Below are positions 8,647-17,199 of a stretch of 50,136 nt of DNA, one piece after another. This DNA is from Candidatus Eremiobacteraceae bacterium. GTDB lineage: Bacteria > Vulcanimicrobiota > Vulcanimicrobiia > Eremiobacterales > Eremiobacteraceae. Location of the stretch: assembly GCA_036511855.1 (NCBI GenBank), contig DATCBN010000074.1:1-50136 (forward strand). Direction: 5' to 3'. The position numbers and the translations under genes were made by a program. Every line of letters starts with the position of its first letter. The first letter of the stretch is position 1. The notes below the pieces were generated by a model. That model was not told where the DNA came from and made no database searches. It saw nothing but the letters and a program-made list of their open reading frames with translations.

Positions 8647-11600
8647 TTGAAACACCTCGGCGACCGGCTGCTGCACACGTTTACAAGCCACAGCGATGCG
8701 ATTGCGCGCGCGGTCAAAGCGGCGCGTTCGCATCAGGCGATCGACATTGCGGAAACCGCGTCATCTGCGCGGCCTTTTGTGGTCGCGGCGCTGTGGCACG
8801 AGATCGGCGGTCAGATCATCGTGTGGAGCGGTGCGCAAGAATCTGCCGATCGCTTCGCGACCGATTGCTCCTACTATCTCGAATCGCGCGGCGCACCAGT
8901 GCTCACGTTGGCGCCGCGAGACGTCGCGCCTGGAGCGCCGCAAAATCCGACCACGCAGAGCGCTCGAATCGAGACGCTCGCCGCGCTCGCGGCGCGCCGC
9001 GCGGGCATCTTTTGCATCGCCCACGATGCGATGCGTGATCCGGTACTCGCCGCGCTTGAGTTCAAGTCGCGAACGCGATCGTACAAGGCGGGCGGATCGT
9101 ACGATTGGGAGACCCTGCTCGCCGATCTCGTCGCGTTCGGCTACGAGCGCGTCGAAACGGTCGGCGCGGCCGGCGAATTTGCCGTGCGCGGCGGCATCGT
9201 CGACGTGTTTCCCGCCCTGGCCGACCTGCCGTTGCGTCTCGAATTTTTCGGCGATGCGCTTGAGACAATTCGAAGCTTCACGCTCGCCGACCAGCGATCG
9301 GTTGGAGATGTCGAAGAACTGACGGTTTCGCCGTGGTCGGATGCAGCGGAAGATGCGCTGGGCTGCGTGCTCGACTATGCGCCCGATGCAGTCGTCGTGA
9401 TCGACGGAGCCGACGAGATCTTAGCCTTCGACCAAACGGGCGGCGCGCAAGCGAAGAGCGACACGCTCCTCGTTGCGGACGAAGCCGACGACATCGACGC
9501 TGAACCAGCCCGCGCAGAGCCGAAACGTCAGTCCGTGATCGAAATGTCCGAACTCGTCGCGCGCACGCAAGCCCGCGCGCTGTTCACGTTCACGCCGGGC
9601 GTACAAGGTTCCAGACTCGCGCGCGAAGCTGATCTCACGGTGGCAGTGCAGGCCGAGCCGGCGCCTGCGTACGGGCGCAGCGTCGAACGATTCATCGAGG
9701 ACGTGAAGAAACGCGCCGCTTTAGGCCAGACGATCGCGATCGTCTCGGTCGGCCATCGACGCATCCGCGAGATGTTGGACGAAGCCGATATCGCTGTGGG
9801 CGCTGTCTGGCGTGAGACAGGGCCAAGTTCTCAGGTGCTCGTCACCGACGGCGCGCTCGACGCCGGATTTCAAATGGAGCGCCTCGGACTTGTCGTGCTC
9901 GGAGACGCCGAACTTTTCGCTCATGCCGCGCGCCGCCACAAACTAAAAGCCGCCAAAGAAGGCGTGCCGATATCCGAAAGCGATCTGCGCACGGGCGAAT
10001 TCTTCGTCCACGCAAACCACGGCATCGGTCAGTATCTCGGTCTCGAACGCCTCACGGTCAACGATGTCGAGCGCGACTTCATGCTGCTCAAGTATCTTGG
10101 CGAAGACCGGCTCTACGTGCCCATCGACCAAATGCATTTGGTGCGCAAATACGTCGCATCCGACGGCGCGACCCCACGCCTGTCGAAGATGGGCGGCGGC
10201 GATTGGGCGCGCACGCGCTCCAGAGTGCGAGAAGCAGTCGACAGCATCGCCGAAGGTCTGGTCCGACTTTACGCCGAGCGCGAAATCGCGCCGGGGCATC
10301 CGTTCGCGCTGGACACGCCGTGGCAGGCCGAACTCGAAGAATCGTTTCCGTACGACGAGACCGTGGATCAGCAAGCGGCAATCCTCGCGGTCAAGTCCGA
10401 CATGGAGCGTCCCCACCCAATGGATCGCTTGGTGTGCGGCGACGTGGGCTACGGCAAGACGGAAGTCGCGATCCGCGCCGCATTCAAAGCGATTATGGAT
10501 CGCAAACAAGTGGCCATTCTCGTACCCACCACCGTCCTAGCGGCGCAGCACTACCGCACATTCACTGAACGGCTCGCCGCGTTCCCGGTGAAGATCGGTC
10601 TGCTGTCGCGCTTTCGAACTAAGCAAGAGCAGAAGGAAACGCTGCTCGGTCTGCTCGACGGCAGCGTCGATCTCGTGGTCGGAACACATCGCTTGCTGCA
10701 AAAGGACGTCGGATTCGCGCGGCTCGGACTGGTGGTCGTCGACGAAGAGCAGCGCTTCGGCGTCATGCACAAAGAACGCCTTAAAGAAATGCGCCGCTCG
10801 GTGGACGTGCTCACGCTCTCTGCGACGCCCATCCCGCGCACGCTGCACATGTCCATGATGGGCGTACGCGATCTCTCGCTCATCCAAACCGCGCCGGTCA
10901 ATCGCGTGGCCATCAAGACGGTCGTGACGCCGTCGAGCGATGCGGTGGTGGGCCAAGCACTGCGCCGGGAACTCGACCGCGGCGGGCAAGTCTACTTCGT
11001 GCATAACCGCATCGAGACGATCTACGGCGTCGCGGCCGCGCTGCAGGGGCTCGCGCCGAGGGCGCGCATCGTCATCGGCCACGGACAGATGAAGGAAGGC
11101 GAACTCGAAGATGTGATGGTCGGATTTGTCGACGGCGAATTCGACATCTTGGTTTCGACGACCATCATCGAAAACGGGCTCGACATTCCGAACGTCAACA
11201 CGATCGTCGTGAACAACGCCGACCGCTTCGGATTGGCGCAGCTGTACCAATTGCGCGGGCGTGTCGGCCGCAGCGCGCACCAAGCCTACGCGTACTTCTT
11301 ACATCAGCCGCACCGCAAACTTTCCGAAGAGGCGCAGTCGCGGTTGGATGCCATCCGCGAATTCTCGCACCTCGGCTCGGGCTTGCAGTTGGCCATGCGC
11401 GATCTCGAGATCCGCGGCGCCGGCAATCTCTTGGGACCGCGTCAATCCGGATTCATCGCGGCAGTAGGCTTTGAGACCTATTGCCAGATCCTTCAGGAAG
11501 CAATCGAACAGAGGCGCGGTCTTCCGCAAATCGAAAGCGCGCCGCCGCCGGTGCTCGACCTTCGCGTGAGCGCGTATCTCCCTTCGGACTACGTGAAGGG

Positions 11601-11976
11601 TGCTGGCCAGAAGATTGCGCTGTACCAGCGGCTCGCGGCCGCTCAATCGACGGCTGAAATCGACGCGCTCGGTGACGAATTGCGGGACCGTTTCGGACGC
11701 CCGCCCGACACCGTCGAAGCGCTTCTAGAGCTCTCGCGTGTGCGTGTACTCGCACAAGCCAAAGGAGTCGAAAAACTGTCACTCGAACAGCGACGATTGA
11801 CGCTCGAAATTGGTAGAAGGTTTTCGCTGTCCGAACAGGCGCTTCCAGCGCTCACCGCCTTAACCCGGGGAAACTTTCGTTTCACGCAGAGCGCGATTGT
11901 CATTCACCTGCCGCCTACAACGCAGGCGCGCAACGGCACGCTCGGTGCCGTCCGCGAGGTCCTGACCGCCCTTTGA
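8647..11976 (+). CDS. mfd: Transcription-repair coupling factor Mfd
   Basis: A DNA translocase of about 1109 residues that removes stalled RNA polymerase and recruits UvrA. The N-terminal UvrB-like module runs through the first 350 residues. The CarD-like RNA-polymerase-interacting domain begins near residue 448 (GEFFVHANHGIGQYLG). Walker A is GDVGYGKTE near 598 and the DEEQRFG box is near 699. Helicase motifs LSATPIPRTLHMSMMG and QLRGRVGRSA follow, then the Mfd-specific C-terminal domain. I choose TTG at 8647 (KHLGDRLLHTF) because GGAG precedes it; the frame is open to 8449 but that part overlaps the divergent lipoprotein gene. Confidence 0.95.
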   Translation: MKHLGDRLLHTFTSHSDAIARAVKAARSHQAIDIAETASSARPFVVAALWHEIGGQIIVWSGAQESADRFATDCSYYLESRGAPVLTLAPRDVAPGAPQNPTTQSARIETLAALAARRAGIFCIAHDAMRDPVLAALEFKSRTRSYKAGGSYDWETLLADLVAFGYERVETVGAAGEFAVRGGIVDVFPALADLPLRLEFFGDALETIRSFTLADQRSVGDVEELTVSPWSDAAEDALGCVLDYAPDAVVVIDGADEILAFDQTGGAQAKSDTLLVADEADDIDAEPARAEPKRQSVIEMSELVARTQARALFTFTPGVQGSRLAREADLTVAVQAEPAPAYGRSVERFIEDVKKRAALGQTIAIVSVGHRRIREMLDEADIAVGAVWRETGPSSQVLVTDGALDAGFQMERLGLVVLGDAELFAHAARRHKLKAAKEGVPISESDLRTGEFFVHANHGIGQYLGLERLTVNDVERDFMLLKYLGEDRLYVPIDQMHLVRKYVASDGATPRLSKMGGGDWARTRSRVREAVDSIAEGLVRLYAEREIAPGHPFALDTPWQAELEESFPYDETVDQQAAILAVKSDMERPHPMDRLVCGDVGYGKTEVAIRAAFKAIMDRKQVAILVPTTVLAAQHYRTFTERLAAFPVKIGLLSRFRTKQEQKETLLGLLDGSVDLVVGTHRLLQKDVGFARLGLVVVDEEQRFGVMHKERLKEMRRSVDVLTLSATPIPRTLHMSMMGVRDLSLIQTAPVNRVAIKTVVTPSSDAVVGQALRRELDRGGQVYFVHNRIETIYGVAAALQGLAPRARIVIGHGQMKEGELEDVMVGFVDGEFDILVSTTIIENGLDIPNVNTIVVNNADRFGLAQLYQLRGRVGRSAHQAYAYFLHQPHRKLSEEAQSRLDAIREFSHLGSGLQLAMRDLEIRGAGNLLGPRQSGFIAAVGFETYCQILQEAIEQRRGLPQIESAPPPVLDLRVSAYLPSDYVKGAGQKIALYQRLAAAQSTAEIDALGDELRDRFGRPPDTVEALLELSRVRVLAQAKGVEKLSLEQRRLTLEIGRRFSLSEQALPALTALTRGNFRFTQSAIVIHLPPTTQARNGTLGAVREVLTAL

Positions 11977-12011
11977 CGGCGACACTGCGGCACTCTACTA
12001 GGAGGTAGTTA

Positions 12012-12926
12012 ATGAATCCCAAGTTCGCGATGGTAGTGGCCCTCGCTGCGGGCGTGGTCGCCACCGCGGGCTGCGCCGCCAGCAAACCGGTCATCACGGT
12101 CAACGGCTCGGCCATCTCAAAGAGCGATTTCGACAACAAGCTGGAGAACAACACGCGCGCAAGCGACCCGGTGCTCCAGCAAATGGTCGACAAGATGCTC
12201 ATCGACCAATACGCTTCAGCGAATAAGATCGAGGCCAAAGACGCCGACATCGATGCCCAGATGACGAAGATCGAAGCGAACTTCCCCGCCGGCCAATTCG
12301 AAATGGTCCTCAAGCAACAGGGTCTGAGCCTGCAAGATGCGCGCGACATCGTGCGTGAGCAAGTGCTCCTCAAGAATGCCGTCGATAAAGATATCAAGGT
12401 CAGCCAACCCCAAATCGACGCCTACCTGAAGACCAACAAGATCGACATGGGCTCGCCGTCGCAAGTCCGCGTCCGCCACATCCTCGTCAAGACCCAGGCC
12501 GAAGCGCTCAAAGTCGAGCAATTGTTGAAGAGCGGTCAGGACTTCGCCACTCTCGCGAAACAATATTCAGTCGATCCGTCCAGCAAAGACAAGGGCGGCG
12601 AGTTGCCGGTGTTCGGACCTGGTCAAATGGTCGCGCCGTTCCAGGCAGCCGCGTTCAAGCTCAAGGTCGGCCAGATAAGCCCGCCGGTTCAGTCACCGTT
12701 CGGCTGGCACATCATCCAGTCGGAGCAAATCATCCCCAATTCCATGGCCACTGTCGTCGCGGCCATCCAGTCGCAACAGGAACCGAACGCCACGACCGCG
12801 CTGATCCAGCAACTGCGCACGCAAGCGAAGATCGACTATAACGATCCGCGTTTCGCAAACCTGTTCCCGTCACCGGCGCCCATGCCGCCCACCGGCGGCG
12901 CACCGGGTCCGCAGCCCACTCACTAG
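12012..12926 (+). CDS. Parvulin-type peptidyl-prolyl isomerase lipoprotein (PrsA/SurA-like)
   Basis: A 304-residue extracytoplasmic foldase. The signal peptide ends in a lipobox, TAGC (Cys19 or nearby), so it should be membrane-anchored. Residues 25-150 form a SurA-N-like helical chaperone module with VNGSAISKSDF and many charged helices. The parvulin domain spans about 154-245: VRVRHILVKTQAEA at its start, YSVDPSSKDKGGELPVFGPG in the centre and FGWHIIQ at its end. The tail is Pro-rich. GGAGG lies six to seven nt before the ATG. The gene begins 35 nt after mfd on the same strand. It may help fold the many lipoproteins and exported proteins of this genome (inference). Confidence 0.92.
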   Translation: MNPKFAMVVALAAGVVATAGCAASKPVITVNGSAISKSDFDNKLENNTRASDPVLQQMVDKMLIDQYASANKIEAKDADIDAQMTKIEANFPAGQFEMVLKQQGLSLQDARDIVREQVLLKNAVDKDIKVSQPQIDAYLKTNKIDMGSPSQVRVRHILVKTQAEALKVEQLLKSGQDFATLAKQYSVDPSSKDKGGELPVFGPGQMVAPFQAAAFKLKVGQISPPVQSPFGWHIIQSEQIIPNSMATVVAAIQSQQEPNATTALIQQLRTQAKIDYNDPRFANLFPSPAPMPPTGGAPGPQPTH

Positions 12927-12949
12927 TCGTAGAGGCCGACCTCCTCGTT

Positions 12950-13270
12950 GTACTAGGGCAAGCATCGCTTGCCCATTTTTTTCCCGTTGCAGTGGGAGGG
13001 CAAGCTCGTACTAGGGCAAGCATCGCTTGCCCCGTTTTCTTATAGGGGCCGACTTTTATGGTCGGTCCCGCTTGCCCAAATGGGTGAGCGCTGCTCACCA
13101 TAGTACGGGGCAACTGTACTAGGGCAAGCATCGCTTGCCCAAATGGGTGAGCGCTGCTCACCATAGTACGGGGCAACTGTACTAGGGCAAGCATCGCTTG
13201 CCCAAATGGGTGAGCGCTGCTCACCCTAGTACGAGATGCTCACCCTAGTACGAGATGCTCACCCTACTAC
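12950..13270. repeat. Dense cluster of palindromic repeats with a 63-bp tandem period
   Basis: The 398-bp gap between the foldase and mazG is almost wholly repeats. Copies of hairpin GGGCAAGC-ATC-GCTTGCCC begin at about 12950, 13008, 13117 and 13180, paired downstream with GGGTGAGC-GCT-GCTCACC hairpins ending TAGTAC. Two neighbouring doublets, including the leader GGGGCAACT, repeat with a period of 63 bp. Trailing half copies GATGCTCACCCTAGTACGA and GATGCTCACCCTACTACG end the cluster. A member of the second family (13047-13068) is embedded in it. Confidence 0.9.
13047..13068. repeat. Second palindrome family, copy 2
   Basis: GGCCGAC-TTTTATG-GTCGGTCC: the same GCCGAY/RTCGGC stem with the loop in the reverse orientation (TTTAT rather than ATAAA) and a G-T pair near the base. 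It sits inside a hairpin cluster of the other family, apparently interrupting a copy (GGGGCC...CGCTTGCCC). Confidence 0.6.
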
Positions 13271-13324
13271 GGAACGTCTTGTCGGCAAAGGGCCGCCGCC
13301 GCCAGTCTGCCAACCTCTTGTGCA

Positions 13325-14518
13325 ATGCCCACGTTGACCATTGTCGGCCTCGGCCCCAGCGATGCGTCGCTGCTCACGTTGGGCGCGCTCGAGCGGCTAG
13401 AGCGCGCTCCGCGCGTCGCGTTGTGCAACATCGCGCCAACGCTCGAACAGCATCTACGCGATCGCGGCGTGAAGATCCAAGGCGTGCCGTTTCACGCGCC
13501 GTCGCTTCTGCGCGGCGTGCCGGAAGCCGTAGAAGCCGCCGCCGAATTCGCCGCGGAAGGCGACGCGGTGTTGGGCGTGCCCGGCCATCCGATGATCGAC
13601 GTTCCCGGTCTGCCGCACTTGTTGCGCGCGCTCGAGCTGCGTGGGGTCGACGTGCAGCTCGTGCCCGGCGTGCCGCGCTCCGCACTTTCGGCCGCGGCAA
13701 GCTCGCCGCTGTTGGCGCTGCCGGCGGTGGCGCTTCATCATTCGTGGGAAGAACTCGTCGAGATCATGGCGCGGCTGCGCACGTGTTGTCCGTGGGATAT
13801 GGAGCAGACGCACGAATCGCTTCTGCCGTATCTCGTCGAAGAAGCGCACGAGGTCGTTGAAGCCGTCGACGAGCGCAACCCGAAGAAGCTGTGCGAAGAG
13901 CTGGGCGACCTTCTGCTTCAGATCGTCTTCCATTCGCAGATCGCTGCGGAGCGAGGCCAGTTCGCCGTGGCCGATGTCATCGACGCGCTCGCGAACAAGA
14001 TGATCCGGCGCCACCCGGGCGTCTTCGGCGATGCGCGCATCTCCAGCACGCAAGAACAGATGGCGTCGTGGGAATTGCTCAAGACGCAAGAGGCGTTGAT
14101 CAAACATCGCGAGTCGCTGCTCGACGGCATTCCGAAGAGCCTGCCGTCGCTGCTCGGGTCGCAACGGTTGCAAGAAAAGGCGTCCACGATCGGATTCGAT
14201 TGGCCGAAGGCCGACGCCGTCCTCGAAAAGCTCCGCGAAGAATTGGACGAGCTGAACGAAGCGATCGCCGGCGGCGCGCGCGACCGCGTGCGCGACGAAC
14301 TCGGCGACGTGATCTTCACCGTCGTGAACCTTGCGCGGCGCCTCGGCGTGGATGCCGAAGCGGCGTTGCGCGGCGCGAACGTCCGGTTCCGCGAGCGCTT
14401 CGCTTCGATGGAACGATTCGCGGGCGGAGGCGCAACCGCACTTGCCGGGCGCAGCCTAGACGATCTCGACGCGCTCTGGCAGCGCGCCAAAGACCATGAG
14501 GCTGGACAAGTTTCTTAA
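13325..14518 (+). CDS. mazG: Nucleoside triphosphate pyrophosphohydrolase MazG with N-terminal tetrapyrrole-methylase-like domain
   Basis: A 397-residue protein of the YabN/MazG type. Residues 1-140 look like a reduced SAM-dependent tetrapyrrole methylase fold (TIVGLGPSDASLLTLGALE). Two MazG domains follow. The first has CPWDMEQTHESLLPYLVEEA at its start and the metal-binding pattern EEAHEVVEAVDE...CEELGDLLLQ. The second has EELDELNEAI...RDELGDVIFTVVNLARR. It should hydrolyse non-canonical NTPs to NMP and pyrophosphate as house-cleaning. No strong ribosome binding site is visible at this ATG. The end overlaps the S4-domain gene by 23 nt, the same mazG-yabO order seen in Bacillus-type genomes. 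Confidence 0.92.
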   Translation: MPTLTIVGLGPSDASLLTLGALERLERAPRVALCNIAPTLEQHLRDRGVKIQGVPFHAPSLLRGVPEAVEAAAEFAAEGDAVLGVPGHPMIDVPGLPHLLRALELRGVDVQLVPGVPRSALSAAASSPLLALPAVALHHSWEELVEIMARLRTCCPWDMEQTHESLLPYLVEEAHEVVEAVDERNPKKLCEELGDLLLQIVFHSQIAAERGQFAVADVIDALANKMIRRHPGVFGDARISSTQEQMASWELLKTQEALIKHRESLLDGIPKSLPSLLGSQRLQEKASTIGFDWPKADAVLEKLREELDELNEAIAGGARDRVRDELGDVIFTVVNLARRLGVDAEAALRGANVRFRERFASMERFAGGGATALAGRSLDDLDALWQRAKDHEAGQVS

Positions 14519-14756
14519 GGTGTCGCGCTTAGCCAAGCGCCGCACCGCCGCCAAAGAAGCGCTCGACGCAGGCCGTATCGAGTGCGGCGGGCGTCCGGTG
14601 AAGCCGGCCCACCACGTCAAACCCGGCGATGAGCTGCTCATCCACTATGCATCGCGCGACGTGCTCGTGCGTGTCCTCGCCGTGCCGGAGAAACCCGGCG
14701 CGCGCGTCAAGCCCGCGGATCTCTACACGTTGCTATCGGACGTCCGATCGTCGTGA
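14496..14756 (+). CDS. S4-domain RNA-binding protein, RqcP/YabO-like
   Basis: An 86-residue protein consisting almost entirely of an S4 RNA-binding domain: MRLDKFLKVSRLAKRRTAAK, then AGRIECGGRPVKPAHHVKPG and DELLIHYASRDVLVRVLAV. RqcP/YabO binds 23S rRNA on obstructed 60S-like subunits and promotes C-terminal Ala tailing with RqcH; HslR (heat-shock protein 15) is the related Proteobacterial form. Position directly after mazG, with overlapping frames, favours RqcP/YabO. The gene also overlaps the following glycosyltransferase (GTGA), so translation of the three is probably coupled. Confidence 0.88.
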   Translation: MRLDKFLKVSRLAKRRTAAKEALDAGRIECGGRPVKPAHHVKPGDELLIHYASRDVLVRVLAVPEKPGARVKPADLYTLLSDVRSS

Positions 14757-15922
14757 CGGCTCGCGCGCTTACCGCGAATGTGAGCGGGCCGCTGACCATC
14801 GGCATGTTCTCCGACTCGTATCTACCGGAGAAAAACGGACTCGTCACGTCGGTGGTGGGCGCCGCGCATGCGCTACGGCGCCGCGGTCACCGGGTCATCG
14901 TGGTGGCTCCCGCGCACAAGGACGCGCCCGACGACGATCCGGACGTCTTCCGCTTTCGCTCCACGTCGTTTCCGTTTTATCCGCAGCTTCGCATGGCGTT
15001 CCCGTTGCCCGCAAGTCTGCTCACGTCGCTGCCGCGCATGCCCTTTGACATAATCCACAGCCACTCGTTTTTCTTCGTCGGCTGCTTGGGCGCATATCTC
15101 GCGCAGCGCCGGCAGACGCCGCTCGTGTTCACCTATCACACGCTCTTCACGCAGTACACCCACTACCTGCCGTTGCAGCGCGATTTCGCGAAGTCGCGTT
15201 TTATCTGGCTGTCGCGCGAATTCTCCAATCGCTGCGATCGCATCATCGTGCCCACGCATTTCACGGCGGCGGAGCTCAACGGCTACGGCGTCAACAAGCC
15301 GATCGACGTCCTGCCGACCGGCGTTGACCTCAGAATATTCAAAGGCGGCTCCGTCGCGCCGGAAACGCATCGCGCGCGCTGCGGCGGCGAGATCGCGCTC
15401 TTCGCAGGCCGGTTGGGCAAGGAGAAAAATCTCGACCTCGTGCTGGACGCGTTTGCACAGACGGCGGTGCGGCTGCCACGTGCCCGGCTCATCATCGCCG
15501 GCGAGGGACCGCATGAGAATGAATTGCGCAAGCACGCCGCTGCGCTCGAATGCGCCGATCGGATCGAATTCACCGGCGCCTTGGAGAAGGCCGACCTCGG
15601 ATCGTGGTATCGAGCCGCCGACGCGTTCGTGTTCGCGTCGACCACCGAGACGCAAGGGCTAGTCCTGGTCGAAGCGATGGCGCACGGTGTGCCCGTCGTC
15701 GCGGTCGACTGCCCGGTATCGCGCGAAGTCGGCGGCGGCGTTGCAGTCGAGCTGGTCGACGAATCGGTCAATGGACTCTCAGACGCGCTTTACGTAGCGC
15801 TCACCCGCACCGGCGACGAGCGCGATGCTCGAGTCGCCGCCGCGCACGCCGCGGCAACGCCGTATGCCGTGGATTCACTGTGCGAACGTCTGGAATCGCT
15901 GTACTTCAGCGCGCTCGCGTAG
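14753..15922 (+). CDS. GT4-family glycosyltransferase, probably lipid-directed
   Basis: A 389-residue GT-B retaining glycosyltransferase. The N-terminal domain opens with IGMFSDSYLPEKNGLVTSV and has DIIHSHSFFFVGCLGAYLAQ and VFTYHTLFTQYTHYLP, patterns usual in diacylglycerol glucosyl/galactosyltransferases and related GT4 enzymes. The donor-binding C-terminal domain has FAGRLGKEKNLDLVL, then IIAGEGPHE, and the E-x7-E motif in TETQGLVLVEAMAHGVPVV. GTG start at 14753 overlaps the S4 gene stop by four bases. A glycolipid or surface glycan product is likely; the exact sugar and acceptor cannot be told. Confidence 0.88.
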   Translation: MTARALTANVSGPLTIGMFSDSYLPEKNGLVTSVVGAAHALRRRGHRVIVVAPAHKDAPDDDPDVFRFRSTSFPFYPQLRMAFPLPASLLTSLPRMPFDIIHSHSFFFVGCLGAYLAQRRQTPLVFTYHTLFTQYTHYLPLQRDFAKSRFIWLSREFSNRCDRIIVPTHFTAAELNGYGVNKPIDVLPTGVDLRIFKGGSVAPETHRARCGGEIALFAGRLGKEKNLDLVLDAFAQTAVRLPRARLIIAGEGPHENELRKHAAALECADRIEFTGALEKADLGSWYRAADAFVFASTTETQGLVLVEAMAHGVPVVAVDCPVSREVGGGVAVELVDESVNGLSDALYVALTRTGDERDARVAAAHAAATPYAVDSLCERLESLYFSALA

Positions 15923-15943
15923 GGTATCCGTACTAAGGCGACT

Positions 15944-16002
15944 GTACTAGGGCAAGCATCGCTTGCCCCGTTCTTATGTAGGAGGGCAAGCATCGCTTGC
16001 CC
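15944..16002. repeat. Two single palindromic repeat hairpins
   Basis: Hairpins GGGCAAGC-ATC-GCTTGCCC at 15944-15968 (preceded by GTACTA) and 15978-16002 (preceded by GTAGGA). These show the two alternative flanks of the family side by side. They follow the glycosyltransferase stop. The rest of the gap to 16137 shows nothing clear except a GGGGAG ribosome binding site for the next gene. Confidence 0.88.
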
Positions 16003-16137
16003 CGTTCCATTGATGACATCTTCGCCGTCCGCTGAACGTGCGAAACGCGAACGTCGCGCGCGTGCTTGCAGACGAGCCGCAGGTAATCGAATCCGTGCCT
16101 CCGCAGGTTACCTTGTGAGCGCTAGTCGGGGAGACGT

Positions 16138-17187
16138 ATGCTGTTGAAACCGCTTGTTTGCACGCTGACGGCGAGCTTGCTTCTCGCGATGCAAGGTGCG
16201 GCCGACTCTGCGCCCGGCGACGACGTCTACTCGCGACCCGGGCAGATCGAATCCGCGGCGGACGGAGCGCGATTGAACTTCTACTGTATGGGAAGCGGTT
16301 CTCCCACGGTCGTCTTCGACTCGGGTTGGGAGGATTGGGCGCCGGCCTGGGCAGTGGTGCAGCCGCAGGTCGCGAAGTGGACGCGCGCCTGCAGCTACGA
16401 TCGCGCCGGTGCAGGCTTCAGCGGCGCCGGACCGATGCCGCGCACGAGCGTTCGCATCGCCGACGAGCTGCATAGCGCGCTCCACAATGCCGGCATCAAA
16501 GGGCCGTACATCTTAGTAGGCCATGCTTTTGGCGGCGACCCCGCGCGCACGTTTGCGGACCGATACACGACGGAGATTGCGGGGCTCGTGCTTGTCGAGG
16601 CCGATCCAAGCGACGTGGAACCGAAGGCGATGCAGGATGACGATCACCGCGGGGAAGCCCGGAACCTCGTCAGGCTGCGTGAATGCCGCGATGCGATCGC
16701 CGCAGGAAATCCGCTGCCGCTGCTTCCCCCGCGTCCCGGTCAGCCCCATCGCACTTGCGCTCAGCAGTTCTTTCGCGGGCTGCCCGAAGCTGAGTGGTCG
16801 CCGGAACTTAATGGCAAGCTGTTGCACATCGCGCAGACCAAGGTCGCGATGTACGACGCATACATTTCCGAAATGGAGGAAATGCCGTCGGATGAAGCGT
16901 GGCTGCAGCAGCACGTCCGCTCGCTAGGCTCTCGTCCCGTGCGCGTGCTGACCACGGGCAACCACGGCATCGGCCACCTGCCGGCGCGTAATGCGCAAGA
17001 CCCGACGCATATCGAATATGAGCGTCAGATTGCGAAGGCAGAGGCGCGCTGGCTCACTCTATCGTCGAACGCCAAGCAGATATTTCCCAGCCACAGCTCA
17101 GAATACGTTCAGTTCGACGAGCCAAAGGTTGTCATCGACGCCATCCGCGACGTGTACAGGCAGAGTCCCGTGACAAGTTTCAAATAA
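16138..17187 (+). CDS. Exported alpha/beta-hydrolase homologue lacking catalytic Ser and His (probable pseudoenzyme)
   Basis: A 349-residue secreted protein with a signal peptide (MLLKPLVCTLTASLLLAMQG). The alpha/beta-hydrolase fold is clear: GSGSPTVVFDSGWEDWAPAW, ACSYDRAGAGFSGAGPMPRT and LHSALHNAGIKGPYILVGH. The nucleophile elbow, normally G-H-S-x-G-G, reads GHAFGG, with Ala130 from codon GCT. The usual C-terminal S-G-H-[FY]-[IV]-Q-x-D-x-P, which carries the catalytic His, reads SSEYVQFDEP with Glu322. The oxyanion-forming and structural parts remain. It has no frameshift and a normal length, so it seems maintained rather than decayed. GGGGAG precedes the ATG. It may be a binding or scaffolding protein. 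Confidence 0.88.
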   Translation: MLLKPLVCTLTASLLLAMQGAADSAPGDDVYSRPGQIESAADGARLNFYCMGSGSPTVVFDSGWEDWAPAWAVVQPQVAKWTRACSYDRAGAGFSGAGPMPRTSVRIADELHSALHNAGIKGPYILVGHAFGGDPARTFADRYTTEIAGLVLVEADPSDVEPKAMQDDDHRGEARNLVRLRECRDAIAAGNPLPLLPPRPGQPHRTCAQQFFRGLPEAEWSPELNGKLLHIAQTKVAMYDAYISEMEEMPSDEAWLQQHVRSLGSRPVRVLTTGNHGIGHLPARNAQDPTHIEYERQIAKAEARWLTLSSNAKQIFPSHSSEYVQFDEPKVVIDAIRDVYRQSPVTSFK

Positions 17188-17199
17188 GCCACTGGGCGC

